Positions 54,712 to 62,881 of a stretch of 64,000 nucleotides of DNA are shown here, in pieces. A program made the translations under genes and the position numbers. The notes below the pieces were generated by a model. It had not been told where the DNA came from. It did not search any database and saw nothing but the letters and a program-made list of their open reading frames with translations. The stretch's first letter is position 1; every line of letters starts with the position of its first letter. Source of the DNA: Streptomyces kurssanovii (GTDB taxonomy: Bacteria > Actinomycetota > Actinomycetes > Streptomycetales > Streptomycetaceae); the NCBI RefSeq assembly GCF_014649695.1, contig NZ_BMTN01000004.1, forward strand, positions 1-64,000, read 5' to 3'.

Positions 54712-55551
54712 ATGAGCCGCAGCGACGTCCTGGTAGACGCCGACTGGGTCGAGGCCCACCTCGACGACCCGAAGGTCGTCATCGTCGAGGTCGACGAGGA
54801 CACCTCGGCCTACGAAAAGAACCACATCAGGAACGCGATCCGGATCGACTGGACCAAGGACCTCCAGGACCCGGTCCGCCGTGACTTCATCGACCAGGAG
54901 GGCTTCGAGAAGCTCCTGTCGGCGAAGGGCATCGCGAACGACTCCACCGTCGTCCTCTACGGCGGCAACAACAACTGGTTCGCCTCCTACGCCTTCTGGT
55001 ACTTCAAGCTCTACGGCCACGGCGACGTCCGTCTGCTCGACGGCGGCCGCAAGAAGTGGGAGCTCGACTCCCGCGACCTGGTCGCGGAGGTGCCGGTCCG
55101 TGAGGCGACCGAGTACAAGGCCAAGGCCCAGGACAAGTCCATCCGCGCCTTCCGCGACGACGTCGTGGCCGCGATCGGCAGCCAGAATCTGGTCGACGTG
55201 CGCTCGCCCGACGAGTTCAGCGGCAAGCTGCTCGCCCCGGCGCACCTCCCGCAGGAGCAGTCGCAGCGTCCGGGCCACGTGCCCAGCGCCCGCAACATCC
55301 CGTGGTCGAAGAACGCCAACGACGACGGCACCTTCAAGTCCGACGAGGAGCTCAAGGCCCTCTACGAGGACGAGCAGGTCGACCTGTCGAAGGACACCAT
55401 CGCGTACTGCCGCATCGGCGAGCGCTCCGCGCTGACCTGGTTCGTGCTCCACGAGCTCCTCGGCCAGGAGAACGTCAAGAACTACGACGGCTCGTGGACC
55501 GAGTACGGCTCCCTCGTCGGCGTGCCGATCGAGCTCGGCGCCAACAAGTAA
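54712..55551 (+). CDS. sseA: Thiosulfate sulfurtransferase (rhodanese)
   Basis: A 279-aa enzyme with two rhodanese domains; only the second is catalytic. The active loop is AYCRIGERSALT with the persulfide-forming Cys (about 235), and the first domain has NAIRIDWTKDLQDPVRRDF and LYGGNNNWFASYAFWYFKLY. It transfers sulfane sulfur from thiosulfate or 3-mercaptopyruvate. ATG 54712 has GGAGGAG upstream. DUF1416 follows after 28 nt. The Cys leader peptide upstream suggests cysteine-responsive control. Confidence 0.95.
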   Translation: MSRSDVLVDADWVEAHLDDPKVVIVEVDEDTSAYEKNHIRNAIRIDWTKDLQDPVRRDFIDQEGFEKLLSAKGIANDSTVVLYGGNNNWFASYAFWYFKLYGHGDVRLLDGGRKKWELDSRDLVAEVPVREATEYKAKAQDKSIRAFRDDVVAAIGSQNLVDVRSPDEFSGKLLAPAHLPQEQSQRPGHVPSARNIPWSKNANDDGTFKSDEELKALYEDEQVDLSKDTIAYCRIGERSALTWFVLHELLGQENVKNYDGSWTEYGSLVGVPIELGANK

Positions 55552-55579
55552 TCCGCCCCGACCTTTTCTGGAGAACAGC

Positions 55580-55867
55580 ATGTGTGGAGCGCAGGCCGGC
55601 GGCCCCGACGCCTCGACGATCAAGCCCGGTGAAACCACCATCCAGGGTCAGGTGACCCGCGACGGCGAGCCGGTGACGGGCTACGTCCGTCTCCTGGACT
55701 CGACCGGCGAGTTCACCGCGGAGGTTCCGACCTCTGCGACCGGACAGTTCCGCTTCTACGCGGCCGAGGGCACGTGGACCGTGCGCGCGCTCGTGCCCGG
55801 CGGCACGGCGGACCGTACGGTCGTCGCCCGGACGGGGGGCCTCTCCGAGGTCGCCATCGCCGTCTGA
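55580..55867 (+). CDS. DUF1416-family protein
   Basis: A 95-aa beta-rich protein (MCGAQAGGPDAS start, TTIQGQVTRDGEPVTGYVRL, FTAEVPTSATGQFRFYAAEG, WTVRALVPGG). The fold resembles carboxypeptidase-regulatory-like domains. It has a conserved N-terminal Cys and is nearly always encoded directly after sseA in actinobacteria, so probably a partner in sulfur transfer. SD GGAG precedes ATG 55580. A long terminator follows. Confidence 0.9.
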   Translation: MCGAQAGGPDASTIKPGETTIQGQVTRDGEPVTGYVRLLDSTGEFTAEVPTSATGQFRFYAAEGTWTVRALVPGGTADRTVVARTGGLSEVAIAV

Positions 55868-55879
55868 GTCAAGGACAGG

Positions 55880-55938
55880 CCGAAGGGCCGCACCTCCTGG
55901 GGGTTGGACGCTACCGGGAACGAGGTGCGGCCCTTCGG
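55880..55938 (+). terminator. Terminator of the sseA-DUF1416 operon
   Basis: Perfect 17-bp inverted repeat CCGAAGGGCCGCACCTC / GAGGTGCGGCCCTTCGG with a 25-nt loop, starting 13 nt after the DUF1416 stop and ending just before the next promoter. Confidence 0.93.
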
Positions 55939-55953
55939 TCGTACGCTGGAGGC

Positions 55954-56217
55954 ATGTACGCCAGGCGTCGGCACGTCTACTTCCTGCTGATGGGCGGCTG
56001 CCTCTTCCTCTTCGTCGCCGCCTGGGCCGTGGTGCGGCTGTGGTCCGTCCCCGTGGCCGTGGGCATGTGCGTCGTCGCCATGGTCATCCCGCCGGTCGCC
56101 GCCGTGATCGCCAACCGGCGCGGCCCGGAGGACCGTTGGTGGGACGACCCTTCGGGCGACCCGAAGTCCGACGAGTGGTGGGACGAGCTCGACGGCAGGC
56201 GCCGGCCGCACCAGTAG
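55954..56217 (+). CDS. DUF3099-like small membrane protein
   Basis: An 87-aa protein with two membrane helices (about 8-28 and 30-50) and a charged tail with repeated Trp-Trp-Asp (RWWDDPSGDPKSDEWWDELD). The N-terminal pattern fits DUF3099. -10 TACGCT (55942-55947) ends 6 nt before ATG 55954, so it is probably a leaderless transcript, although GGAGG directly precedes the start too. Function unknown. Confidence 0.82.
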   Translation: MYARRRHVYFLLMGGCLFLFVAAWAVVRLWSVPVAVGMCVVAMVIPPVAAVIANRRGPEDRWWDDPSGDPKSDEWWDELDGRRRPHQ

Positions 56218-56244
56218 GCGGGGCCGGCGCGGAACGGGGCGCGG

Positions 56245-56607
56245 TCAGTAGACCAGGGCCTGCACACCCTCCGGCATGATCTCGCTGACGAACACCTGCG
56301 CGCCCGCGATCCGCACGCCCTCGAGCGTGTCCTTCTCCGTGATGTCCCGCCGCGCCGCGCACTGCGTGCACAGCGTGATCTTCCCGTTCGCCTGGATCGA
56401 CTCGATCAGCTCGGGCAGCGGCGCCGCATGCGGCAGCTCGAACTCGGCCGCCCGCCCCGGCAGCGCGAACCAGGAGGACTCCCCGGTCAGCCAGAGCGAG
56501 ACCTCCACCCCGCTGGCCGCGGCCACGGCCGCGACCGTGAAGGCCTGGGAGCAGCGCTCGGGTGCGTCGGCACCTGCGGTCACCTTGATCACGAGCTTGT
56601 TCGCCAT
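56245..56607 (-). CDS. DsrE-family protein
   Basis: A 120-aa alpha/beta protein. ANKLVIKVTAGADAPERCSQ start, SGVEVSLWLTGESSW, and ITLCTQCAARRDITEKD with a CxxC pair, then AGAQVFVSEIMPEGVQALVY. DsrE-type proteins carry persulfide sulfur. This one has three Cys, fitting the nearby sulfurtransferase and carrier genes. ATG 56607 with TACAGT (minus strand, 56615-56620) 7 nt upstream suggests leaderless expression. Convergent with the DUF3099 gene. Confidence 0.88.
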   Translation of the reverse strand: MANKLVIKVTAGADAPERCSQAFTVAAVAAASGVEVSLWLTGESSWFALPGRAAEFELPHAAPLPELIESIQANGKITLCTQCAARRDITEKDTLEGVRIAGAQVFVSEIMPEGVQALVY

Positions 56608-56711
56608 ATGCCGAACTGTAATGCGCGGCCGTACAACCCGGATCACCCGATGAGGGTCAGCTGTGTGCGCGGATACGGAATCCGTGCCTCAGGCCTCGTG
56701 GGGGGAGCCTC

Positions 56712-57551
56712 TTGGATACGCAGGGCGACAGGGTGCCGCAAGAGCCGGCGCCTGACACACCACCGGCGCGGGATCCGGCCGTTGAGCCGCTTCCGGTGGC
56801 GGTGCCGGCGGATGCGGGAGAGCCGGCCCCGCCCGTCCGCCGCCGCGGCCGGACCGCGTCGCTGATCGCGGCCGCCGCGGTGCTCGGCGTGGTGGCCGGT
56901 GCGGCCACCGGCTACACCGTTCAGTACCACCGCGAGCCCACACCGCTGCCGGCGCTCTCGCAGCCGGAGATCAGAACCCCGAAACCTGTCCGGGCGGGCA
57001 GCGACACGACCGCGAGGTCGGTGTCCGTGAACCGCTGGGTGAAGACCGACGGCGATCTCCGTCAGCTGCTGGTCCCGCGGCCCAAGGGCTCGAAGAAGGA
57101 GCAGGGGGCCCAGCTGGAGGACCTCTTCTCCTTCGCGACCTGGTTCGAGGACGAGGACCACATGTTCGAGGACCTGGCGGAGCACGACTTCCGCCGGGCC
57201 GCGACGGTCAGCTGGTCGCAGGGCGGGAAGGTCTACGTCGACATCAGTCTGGTGCAGTTCCGGGAGACCACGGAGATCAACGCCGAGCGGTTCGGCGAGG
57301 GTCAGCAGGCGTACATGAGCGACGACGACTGGGCGGGCAACGAGGGAGAGCCCGTGCCCGGCAGCAGCAACGCCCGTACGTACGTCTTCGACGAGCCCCT
57401 GCGCGAGGCGGGATACGAGCCTCTGTACCAGGGCCGGGCGGTGGCCTGGCGCGGTGATGTGGTGATGATCATCGAGTACGCGAACAACTCGGGACCGGTC
57501 GACGAGAAGGACCTGAAGTCGCTCGCCAAGCGTCAGTTGGAGCGACTGTGA
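56712..57551 (+). CDS. Single-pass membrane protein, operon gene 1
   Basis: A 279-aa protein: Pro/Ala-rich cytoplasmic N-terminus (about 1-50), one membrane helix (about 50-70) and an extracytoplasmic domain of about 200 residues (FEDEDHMFEDLAEHDFRRAA, SWSQGGKVYVDISLVQF, then RTYVFDEPLREAGY). TTG 56712 is the start, with GGGGGAG 4-5 nt upstream. Overlaps the next gene by 4 bp (GTGA). First of three co-translated genes with the same layout; I recognise no named domain. Confidence 0.78.
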   Translation: MDTQGDRVPQEPAPDTPPARDPAVEPLPVAVPADAGEPAPPVRRRGRTASLIAAAAVLGVVAGAATGYTVQYHREPTPLPALSQPEIRTPKPVRAGSDTTARSVSVNRWVKTDGDLRQLLVPRPKGSKKEQGAQLEDLFSFATWFEDEDHMFEDLAEHDFRRAATVSWSQGGKVYVDISLVQFRETTEINAERFGEGQQAYMSDDDWAGNEGEPVPGSSNARTYVFDEPLREAGYEPLYQGRAVAWRGDVVMIIEYANNSGPVDEKDLKSLAKRQLERL

Positions 57552-58360
57552 CCGAGCAGACCGAGCAGACCGAGCAGACCGAGCAGGCCGAGCAAGCAGA
57601 GCCGCAGCAGCCCGAGTCCGAGCGGACCGCCCCCGGCAGCCCCCGCCGCCGACCGCCGGTGGCGCTCGTCGCCACGGCCGTGAGCCTGGCCCTTCTCGCC
57701 GGCGCGGGCGCCTGGGGCTGGTCGGCCCTGAAGCGCGCCGAGCGCAGTGCGCCCACCGTCATCTGGGCGGAGCCCGCCGAGCATCCGGAGCTGGACTTCC
57801 CGGCGGCGGAGCCCACCGGACTGGCCGCCCAGCTGCTCCCCCTGTCGGTCCGGTACGTGGCGGGTCCGGACATCGACGAGTACGGCAACGACAGCTCGCT
57901 CGGCGCCGAGCGCGCCGTCGCACTGCTCAAGCAAGGATCGCGCGGCCTGCCGAGCGCGCAGCGCAAACGGCACGACAAGGCCGTCGAGAAGCTCCGCGTC
58001 AAGGGCCTCGCCGCACGCAGCTACCGCGACATCGACGGAACGTACATCGTGGAGACCCGGCTGGCGCAGATGGAGAACAGCAAGGCGGTCCGGGACATGG
58101 CGGACATCCGGAAGGAGATGGCCGACGCGCTCGGGGTGTTCCGGAAGGGCCCGAAGGTCAAGGGGCATCCGAAGGCCGTGTGCCATCTGCTGCCGGAGAA
58201 CGACGACCTGGAGCTGGACGCCATGGTCTGCAGCGCCCATGTGGGCGAGATCCTGGTGACCACCTACGCGTACGGCTCCGAGTCGCTGCCCACGGGGACC
58301 ATCGCGGCGATGTTCCGCGACCAGCTCGACCACATCGCTTCGCCCGGGGAGTCCGTGTGA
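57548..58360 (+). CDS. Single-pass membrane protein, operon gene 2 (TEQ repeats)
   Basis: A 270-aa protein. The cytoplasmic start consists of repeated Thr-Glu-Gln (four units of a 9-bp ACCGAGCAG repeat), then a membrane helix (about 35-58) and an extracytoplasmic domain with AQLLPLSVRYVAGPDIDEYG and two Cys (KAVCHLLPEN and LDAMVCSAHVG). GTGA overlaps with both neighbours. It has the same architecture as the flanking genes, suggesting a heteromeric envelope complex. Function unknown. Confidence 0.78.
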   Translation: MTEQTEQTEQTEQAEQAEPQQPESERTAPGSPRRRPPVALVATAVSLALLAGAGAWGWSALKRAERSAPTVIWAEPAEHPELDFPAAEPTGLAAQLLPLSVRYVAGPDIDEYGNDSSLGAERAVALLKQGSRGLPSAQRKRHDKAVEKLRVKGLAARSYRDIDGTYIVETRLAQMENSKAVRDMADIRKEMADALGVFRKGPKVKGHPKAVCHLLPENDDLELDAMVCSAHVGEILVTTYAYGSESLPTGTIAAMFRDQLDHIASPGESV

Positions 58361-59223
58361 CCGACCAGACCGCCGTTACGACGGCACCCGAGCCCGCGTC
58401 CGCGTCCGCGCCCGAGTCCGAAGCGGTGCTCCCGGCGCCCGCCGTGTCCCCCGCCCCGCGGAACCGGCGGAAGGTACGGGCGGTGCTGCGCTGGACGGCC
58501 GCCGTGCTCGTCTTCGCCGCCGCCGGAACCGGCACGGCCTTCGGTATCGCCTCCCAGGAGCGCACCGAGGTGCCCGGCCTGTCCACGCTGGGCGACGGAC
58601 GCTGGGACTACCCGAAGCTCGCCAAGCCGGTGCTGCCGCCCGGCGCCCCGCTCCCCTTCGTCCAGGAGAACCCGGGCGAGATCCACTACGCGGACCTGGA
58701 GCAGTTGCTGCTTCCGGCGCCGACGGGTGCCACGGCGGATCCGACCCTGCGGGGCGAGCGCGGCCGGGTGCCGGTCGAGCGGTATCTGCGGGAGTACGCC
58801 GAGGACGGCAGGGAGGACCTGCGTGAGCACCTCACCGAGGGCGGCCTGCGCCACATCGCGGCGCGCGGCTGGTCGATGCCCGACGGCACATCGGTGCGGA
58901 TCTTCCTGCTTCGCTTCCACACCTCGGCACTCGCCGGGAACTACTTCCGCGCTCAGCTCGGCGGTGCGCCGGACACGATGGTCCGACTCGTGGACGTCGA
59001 GGAGATGTCCTCGTACGACCAGGGGTACGGCAACGACGCCAAGGTGGCCTCCACGGAGCGCTACGTGTACGACGAGGCCACGCCACGCGGCCCGGTCCAC
59101 GTCAGGCACGCGGACATGACAGCCGGCGACATCGTCGCCCTGGTCGTGGTCTCCCGTAAGGGTGAGGCCCCGCTCGTGCCCTTCCACCAGACCGTCGTCC
59201 TGCAGAACCAGCTGCTCGGCTGA
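58357..59223 (+). CDS. Single-pass membrane protein, operon gene 3
   Basis: A 288-aa protein: Ala/Pro/Glu-rich cytoplasmic start, one membrane helix (about 45-65) and an extracytoplasmic domain (about 75-288) with AARGWSMPDGTSVRIFLLRF, LVDVEEMSSYDQGYG and PVHVRHADMTAGDIVALVVV. Similar in length and layout to genes 1 and 2; genes 1 and 3 may be distant paralogs. GTG 58357 overlaps gene 2 by 4 bp (GTGA). Followed by a terminator. Confidence 0.8.
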   Translation: MTDQTAVTTAPEPASASAPESEAVLPAPAVSPAPRNRRKVRAVLRWTAAVLVFAAAGTGTAFGIASQERTEVPGLSTLGDGRWDYPKLAKPVLPPGAPLPFVQENPGEIHYADLEQLLLPAPTGATADPTLRGERGRVPVERYLREYAEDGREDLREHLTEGGLRHIAARGWSMPDGTSVRIFLLRFHTSALAGNYFRAQLGGAPDTMVRLVDVEEMSSYDQGYGNDAKVASTERYVYDEATPRGPVHVRHADMTAGDIVALVVVSRKGEAPLVPFHQTVVLQNQLLG

Positions 59224-59240
59224 CGCGGACCTCACAGAAC

Positions 59241-59277
59241 GGGCCGGGCCCCCGCCCACTAAGCTGGGGCCCGGCCC
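59241..59277 (+). terminator. Terminator of the three-gene membrane operon
   Basis: Perfect 12-bp inverted repeat GGGCCGGGCCCC / GGGGCCCGGCCC with a 13-nt loop holding ACTAAGCT, which may double as the -10 of the next gene. Confidence 0.85.
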
Positions 59278-59311
59278 GCTTTCGCCTCCACGCTCATTCG
59301 AGGAGCACCCC

Positions 59312-59410
59312 GTGATCGTTTTCTTCGAAGCTCTGCTGGTTCTGGTCTGCGTCGGCGTCCTCGCCTTCGCCGGTCTGACCGTGAAGAAGCTGTACCAGGG
59401 CCAGCGGTAG
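59312..59410 (+). CDS. 32-aa membrane peptide
   Basis: GTG 59312 to TAG 59410 encodes one hydrophobic helix (VIVFFEALLVLVCVGVLAFA) and a basic tail ending KKLYQGQR. GAGGAG lies 6 nt upstream and a TAAGCT hexamer about 45 nt upstream. It is flanked by a terminator and the nitrobindin-like gene, which starts 58 nt downstream. Likely a genuine small protein; function unknown. Confidence 0.72.
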   Translation: MIVFFEALLVLVCVGVLAFAGLTVKKLYQGQR

Positions 59411-59468
59411 TCACCCGTACCCCCGGGACCCGTACCACTCGACACCCTAGAGATCGACAGAGCTGCTC

Positions 59469-60041
59469 ATGATCGAGATCCCGTCCGACCTGAACCCGGA
59501 CCTCGTCCCCCTCGCGTTCCTGCTGGGCACGTGGGAGGGCGCGGGTGTCGCGGACTTTCCCGGCGCCGAGAAGTGCAACTTCGGCCAGTCAGTGACCTTC
59601 AGCCACGACGGCCGGGACTTCATCGAGTACGTCTCGCACTCCTGGGTCCTCGACAGCGAGGGCAACAAGGTCAAGCCGCTGGAGAGCGAGTCCGGCTACT
59701 GGCGCATCGACAAGGAGCGCAAGGTCGAGGTCGTCATGGTCCGTGACCAGGGCATCGTGGAGATCTGGTACGGCGAGCTGGCCCACCAGAAGCCGCAGAT
59801 CGACCTGGCGACGGACGCCGTCGCCCGCACCGCGGCCTCGGGCCCGTACAGCGGCGGCAAGCGGCTGTACGGCTACGTGAAGAGCGACCTGATGTGGGTG
59901 GGCGAGAAGGCCACCCCCGAGGTGCCGCTGCGCCCGTACATGTCGGCGCATCTGAAGAAGGTCGTCACCCCCGAGCAGGTCGAGTCGTGGGCGAAGGACC
60001 TCGGTGACCTGCCCGACGACGGCATCGCCTTCTTCAAGTAG
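59469..60041 (+). CDS. Nitrobindin-like heme-binding protein (FABP-type barrel)
   Basis: A 190-aa beta-barrel protein with the GxWxGxG signature in LLGTWEGAGVADFPG and a His near the C-terminus in PYMSAHLKKV, the probable heme-iron ligand. Family members bind ferric heme and scavenge peroxynitrite or NO. ATG 59469; the SD is weak (GACAGAGCTG). Strand pattern FGQSVTFSHDGRDFIEYVSH and GYWRID support the fold. It lies upstream of nur; no shared operon. Confidence 0.9.
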   Translation: MIEIPSDLNPDLVPLAFLLGTWEGAGVADFPGAEKCNFGQSVTFSHDGRDFIEYVSHSWVLDSEGNKVKPLESESGYWRIDKERKVEVVMVRDQGIVEIWYGELAHQKPQIDLATDAVARTAASGPYSGGKRLYGYVKSDLMWVGEKATPEVPLRPYMSAHLKKVVTPEQVESWAKDLGDLPDDGIAFFK

Positions 60042-60131
60042 GGCTCTTTCCCGGACACCGCACTCTGCCGGCAGGACATCCGGTTCGCACCGGACGGCCG
60101 CCGGACGGTGCGCGCTGCCTACACTGGGGGC

Positions 60132-60569
60132 GTGGTGAGCACCGACTGGAAGAGCGATCTGCGGCAGCGCGGCTACCGGCTGACTCCGCAGCGCCAGCTT
60201 GTCCTCGAGGCCGTCGACACCCTTGAGCACGCCACACCGGACGAGATCCTCGGTGAGGTGCGCAAGACCGCGTCCGGCGTGAACATCTCCACGGTCTACC
60301 GGACGCTGGAGCTGCTCGAGGAGCTGGGCCTCGTCTCGCATGCCCATCTCGGGCACGGCGCGCCCACCTACCATCTCGCCGACCGGCACCACCACCTCCA
60401 CCTGGTGTGCCGGGACTGCACGGACGTGATCGAGGCGGACGTCTCGGTCGCCGCGGACTTCACCGCCAAGCTGCGTGAGACGTTCGGCTTCGAGACGGAC
60501 ATGAAGCACTTCGCCATCTTCGGGCGCTGCGAGGACTGCACGGCGAAGGCCGCGGAGGCCGAGTCGTAG
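60132..60569 (+). CDS. nur: Nickel-responsive Fur-family regulator Nur
   Basis: A 145-aa repressor of nickel uptake and the Fe-superoxide dismutase gene. Winged helix (about 1-80) with RQRGYRLTPQRQLVLEAVD and GVNISTVYRTLELLEELGL. Dimer domain with ADRHHHLHLVCRDC and KHFAIFGRCEDC, holding the His ligands of the nickel site and two CxxC pairs. By recall it is nearly identical to S. coelicolor Nur. TACACT (60120-60125) ends 6 nt before GTG 60132, so leaderless; GTG 60135 is the alternative. YgfZ follows after 9 nt, with its own -10 box. Confidence 0.94.
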   Translation: MVSTDWKSDLRQRGYRLTPQRQLVLEAVDTLEHATPDEILGEVRKTASGVNISTVYRTLELLEELGLVSHAHLGHGAPTYHLADRHHHLHLVCRDCTDVIEADVSVAADFTAKLRETFGFETDMKHFAIFGRCEDCTAKAAEAES

Positions 60570-60578
60570 GCTGGGGCC

Positions 60579-61550
60579 ATGTCATCGACCAGCCCTCTGT
60601 TGTCCCTGCCCGGCGCGGTCCCCGCCGAGGGGCGTGACGAAGGGGTCGCCGCGCACTACGGCGACCTGTTCCGTGAGCAGCGCTCCCTCGCCGACGGCAA
60701 GGGCTTCGTGGACCTGTCGCACCGCGGGGTCGTCACGGTCACCGGCGAGGAACGGCTGAGCTGGCTGCATCTGCTGCTCACCCAGCATGTGAGCGAGCTG
60801 TCCCCCGGGCAGGCCACGGAGGCGCTGATCCTCTCGGCGAACGGTCACATCGAGCACGCCCTGTATCTCGTCGACGACGGAGAGACGGTCTGGGCGCACG
60901 TCGAACCGGGTTCGCGCGAGGCGCTCATCGGCTACCTGGAGTCCATGAAGTTCTTCTACAAGGCGGAAGTCGCCGACCGCACCGACGACTTCGCCGTCGT
61001 CCATCTGCCGGCCGGGTCCATCGCCGAGGTGCCGGAAGGCGTCGTCGTACGGGAGACGGCGCACGGCCGCGATCTGTTCCTGCCGCGTGCCGGCCTCGAG
61101 GCGTTCGCCGCGGAGGCAGGGCCGGCCGTGGGGATCCTCGCGTACGAGGCGCTGCGGGTGGAGAGCCACCGTCCGCGTCTCGGGTTCGAGACCGACCACC
61201 GCACGATCCCGCACGAGCTGGGCTGGATCGGCAGCGCCGTTCACCTCCAGAAGGGCTGCTACCGCGGGCAGGAGACCGTCGCGCGTGTCCACAACCTGGG
61301 GAAGCCGCCGCGCCGCCTGGTCTTCCTCCATCTGGACGGCAGCGAGGTGCACCTGCCTCCGCCCGGTACTCCGGTACGCCTCGCCTCCGAGGGGGCCGAG
61401 GGCCGCCAGCTGGGCTTCGTGACGACGTCCGCCCGCCATTACGAGCTGGGGCCGATCGCGCTCGCGCTGGTGAAGCGGAACGTGCCGGTGGACGCCGAGC
61501 TGCTGGCGGGGGACACGGCGGCCGCCCAGGAGACGGTCGTCGAGCCGTAG
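60579..61550 (+). CDS. ygfZ: YgfZ/GcvT-like folate-binding protein (CAF17 family)
   Basis: A 323-aa protein related to glycine-cleavage T protein, supporting maturation or repair of iron-sulfur enzymes. The family signature KGCYRGQETVAR carries the conserved Cys. The N-terminal FVDLSHRGVVTVTGEERLSW and GHIEHALYLVDDGE are folate-domain features. A TAGGCT -10 box (60567-60572, overlapping the nur stop) ends 6 nt before ATG 60579, so it is probably transcribed separately and leaderless. Fits the sulfur/metal theme of the neighbourhood. Confidence 0.93.
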   Translation: MSSTSPLLSLPGAVPAEGRDEGVAAHYGDLFREQRSLADGKGFVDLSHRGVVTVTGEERLSWLHLLLTQHVSELSPGQATEALILSANGHIEHALYLVDDGETVWAHVEPGSREALIGYLESMKFFYKAEVADRTDDFAVVHLPAGSIAEVPEGVVVRETAHGRDLFLPRAGLEAFAAEAGPAVGILAYEALRVESHRPRLGFETDHRTIPHELGWIGSAVHLQKGCYRGQETVARVHNLGKPPRRLVFLHLDGSEVHLPPPGTPVRLASEGAEGRQLGFVTTSARHYELGPIALALVKRNVPVDAELLAGDTAAAQETVVEP

Positions 61551-61606
61551 GGCCGCCGACCGCCGGGGCGTCCCGTCCGGAGCCCGGCCTGTCCGAACGA
61601 GAGGCC

Positions 61607-62044
61607 CTAGACCTCGATCAGCACGGTGAACGGGCCGTCGTTGGTGAGCGAGACCCGCATCTTCGCACCGAAGCGGCCCGTTTCCACGTGCGCGCCGAGC
61701 GCCCGCAGCTGCGCCACCACCTCGTCGACGAGCGGTTCGGCCACCGGGCCCGGGGCGGCCGCGTTCCACGTGGGGCGGCGACCCTTGCGGGCGTCCCCGT
61801 AGAGGGTGAACTGCGAGATCACCAGCAGGGGCGCCCCCACGTCCGAGCAGGACTTCTCGTCCTCGAGCATACGAACCGACCATAGTTTTCTGGCCAGTTG
61901 TGCCGCCTTCTCCTGGGTGTCCGTGTGCGTGACCCCCACCAGCACACACAGCCCTTCGCCGGTGATCTCACCGACGGTCTCCGGTCCCGACTCGCCGGCC
62001 ACCACGACGCTCGCGCCGTCGACCCTCTGTACCACTGCTCGCAT
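61607..62044 (-). CDS. dtd: D-aminoacyl-tRNA deacylase
   Basis: A 145-aa enzyme that hydrolyses D-amino acids from t[17 protein letters not shown] start, motifs [19 protein letters not shown] and [15 protein letters not shown] with the Gly-Pro that gives chiral selectivity. Length normal. TAGGTT (minus strand, 62052-62057) ends 7 nt before ATG 62044, suggesting leaderless expression. The long frame to 63799 is a shadow. Confidence 0.96.
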   Translation of the reverse strand: MRAVVQRVDGASVVVAGESGPETVGEITGEGLCVLVGVTHTDTQEKAAQLARKLWSVRMLEDEKSCSDVGAPLLVISQFTLYGDARKGRRPTWNAAAPGPVAEPLVDEVVAQLRALGAHVETGRFGAKMRVSLTNDGPFTVLIEV

Positions 62045-62212
62045 ACGGAGCAACCTATCGGGGCCGTCCGGGCCGCCATTCAGGGCCGAACGGGTGCGAT
62101 GCGCCTGCATGGGGACGTATCGGAGTGGCACCATGCACGAAGGCGGTGCAACCCCTCGGCCCTCCGGGCCCGGGAAGGACCATGCACCGGTCGAGGGGAC
62201 GGACACACGCAC

Positions 62213-62836
62213 ATGAGCACTTCTGGCGCCGGGCAGTCGCTCGGTCCCGTACCGATCCGGCCGCATTCCACTTCCGCGGTCCGCCCGCCGCGGCAGCGCA
62301 ACGGCGCTGAACTGCCCGCGCACCCCGAGCACGACCTCACCGCGCTGCGCCTGCCGGAGCTGCGCACGCTGCGCCGCGACTCGCAGCGCGACGAGGCGGA
62401 CCTCAGCTATGTGCGGCGTCTGGTGCAGGGCCGTATCGACATCCTCCGGGCCGAGCTGGCGCGCCGCCAGGGCCCCGGCACGACCGGCACACCCGGGGCC
62501 CCGGTGGTGGACCGGCTGGTCGTGGACCGGCTGTCGGAGATCCTCGCCGACCCGCCGTCCAGACGGGGGTCCTCCGCCCGCCATGTGACGCTCTCCACAC
62601 CACGCGGCGAGGAGTACCGGCGGCTCGCGTCCGAGATGCTCGACGAGGTCCAGCTCTCGGACCTCGACGCCCGCACCGACGAGGAGTTGCGCACGGCGAT
62701 GGGCCGGCTGCTGGGCTACGAGCAGCAGGTCTCGCACCGCCGCCGGCTGCTCCAGCGGACGGCCGACGATTGCAGTGCCGAGATCGCCCGCAGGTACCGT
62801 GAAGGCGAAGCACAAGTAGACGACCTGCTCACCTGA
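62213..62836 (+). CDS. rsiG: Anti-sigma factor RsiG (c-di-GMP-responsive)
   Basis: A 207-aa helical protein that, with c-di-GMP, holds the sporulation sigma factor WhiG inactive. Both copies of the c-di-GMP motif E-x3-S-x2-R-x3-Q-x3-D are intact: [16 protein letters not shown] (about 62-77) and [16 protein letters not shown] (about 172-187), at the two ends of an antiparallel coiled coil. A disordered N-terminus (about 1-40) precedes it. ATG 62213; GAGGGGA lies about 13 nt upstream, rather far. Co-oriented with an asparaginase gene 45 nt downstream. Confidence 0.93.
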   Translation: MSTSGAGQSLGPVPIRPHSTSAVRPPRQRNGAELPAHPEHDLTALRLPELRTLRRDSQRDEADLSYVRRLVQGRIDILRAELARRQGPGTTGTPGAPVVDRLVVDRLSEILADPPSRRGSSARHVTLSTPRGEEYRRLASEMLDEVQLSDLDARTDEELRTAMGRLLGYEQQVSHRRRLLQRTADDCSAEIARRYREGEAQVDDLLT

Positions 62837-62881
62837 AGCGATCCTTCCGGTGGGCGGATCCCCTGCCCCGGAAGGCCGCCG

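Noticed and set aside
57551-57600. CRISPR or minisatellite outside genes
   Set aside because: The 9-bp ACCGAGCAG repeats are in frame within a membrane protein gene and encode TEQ units.
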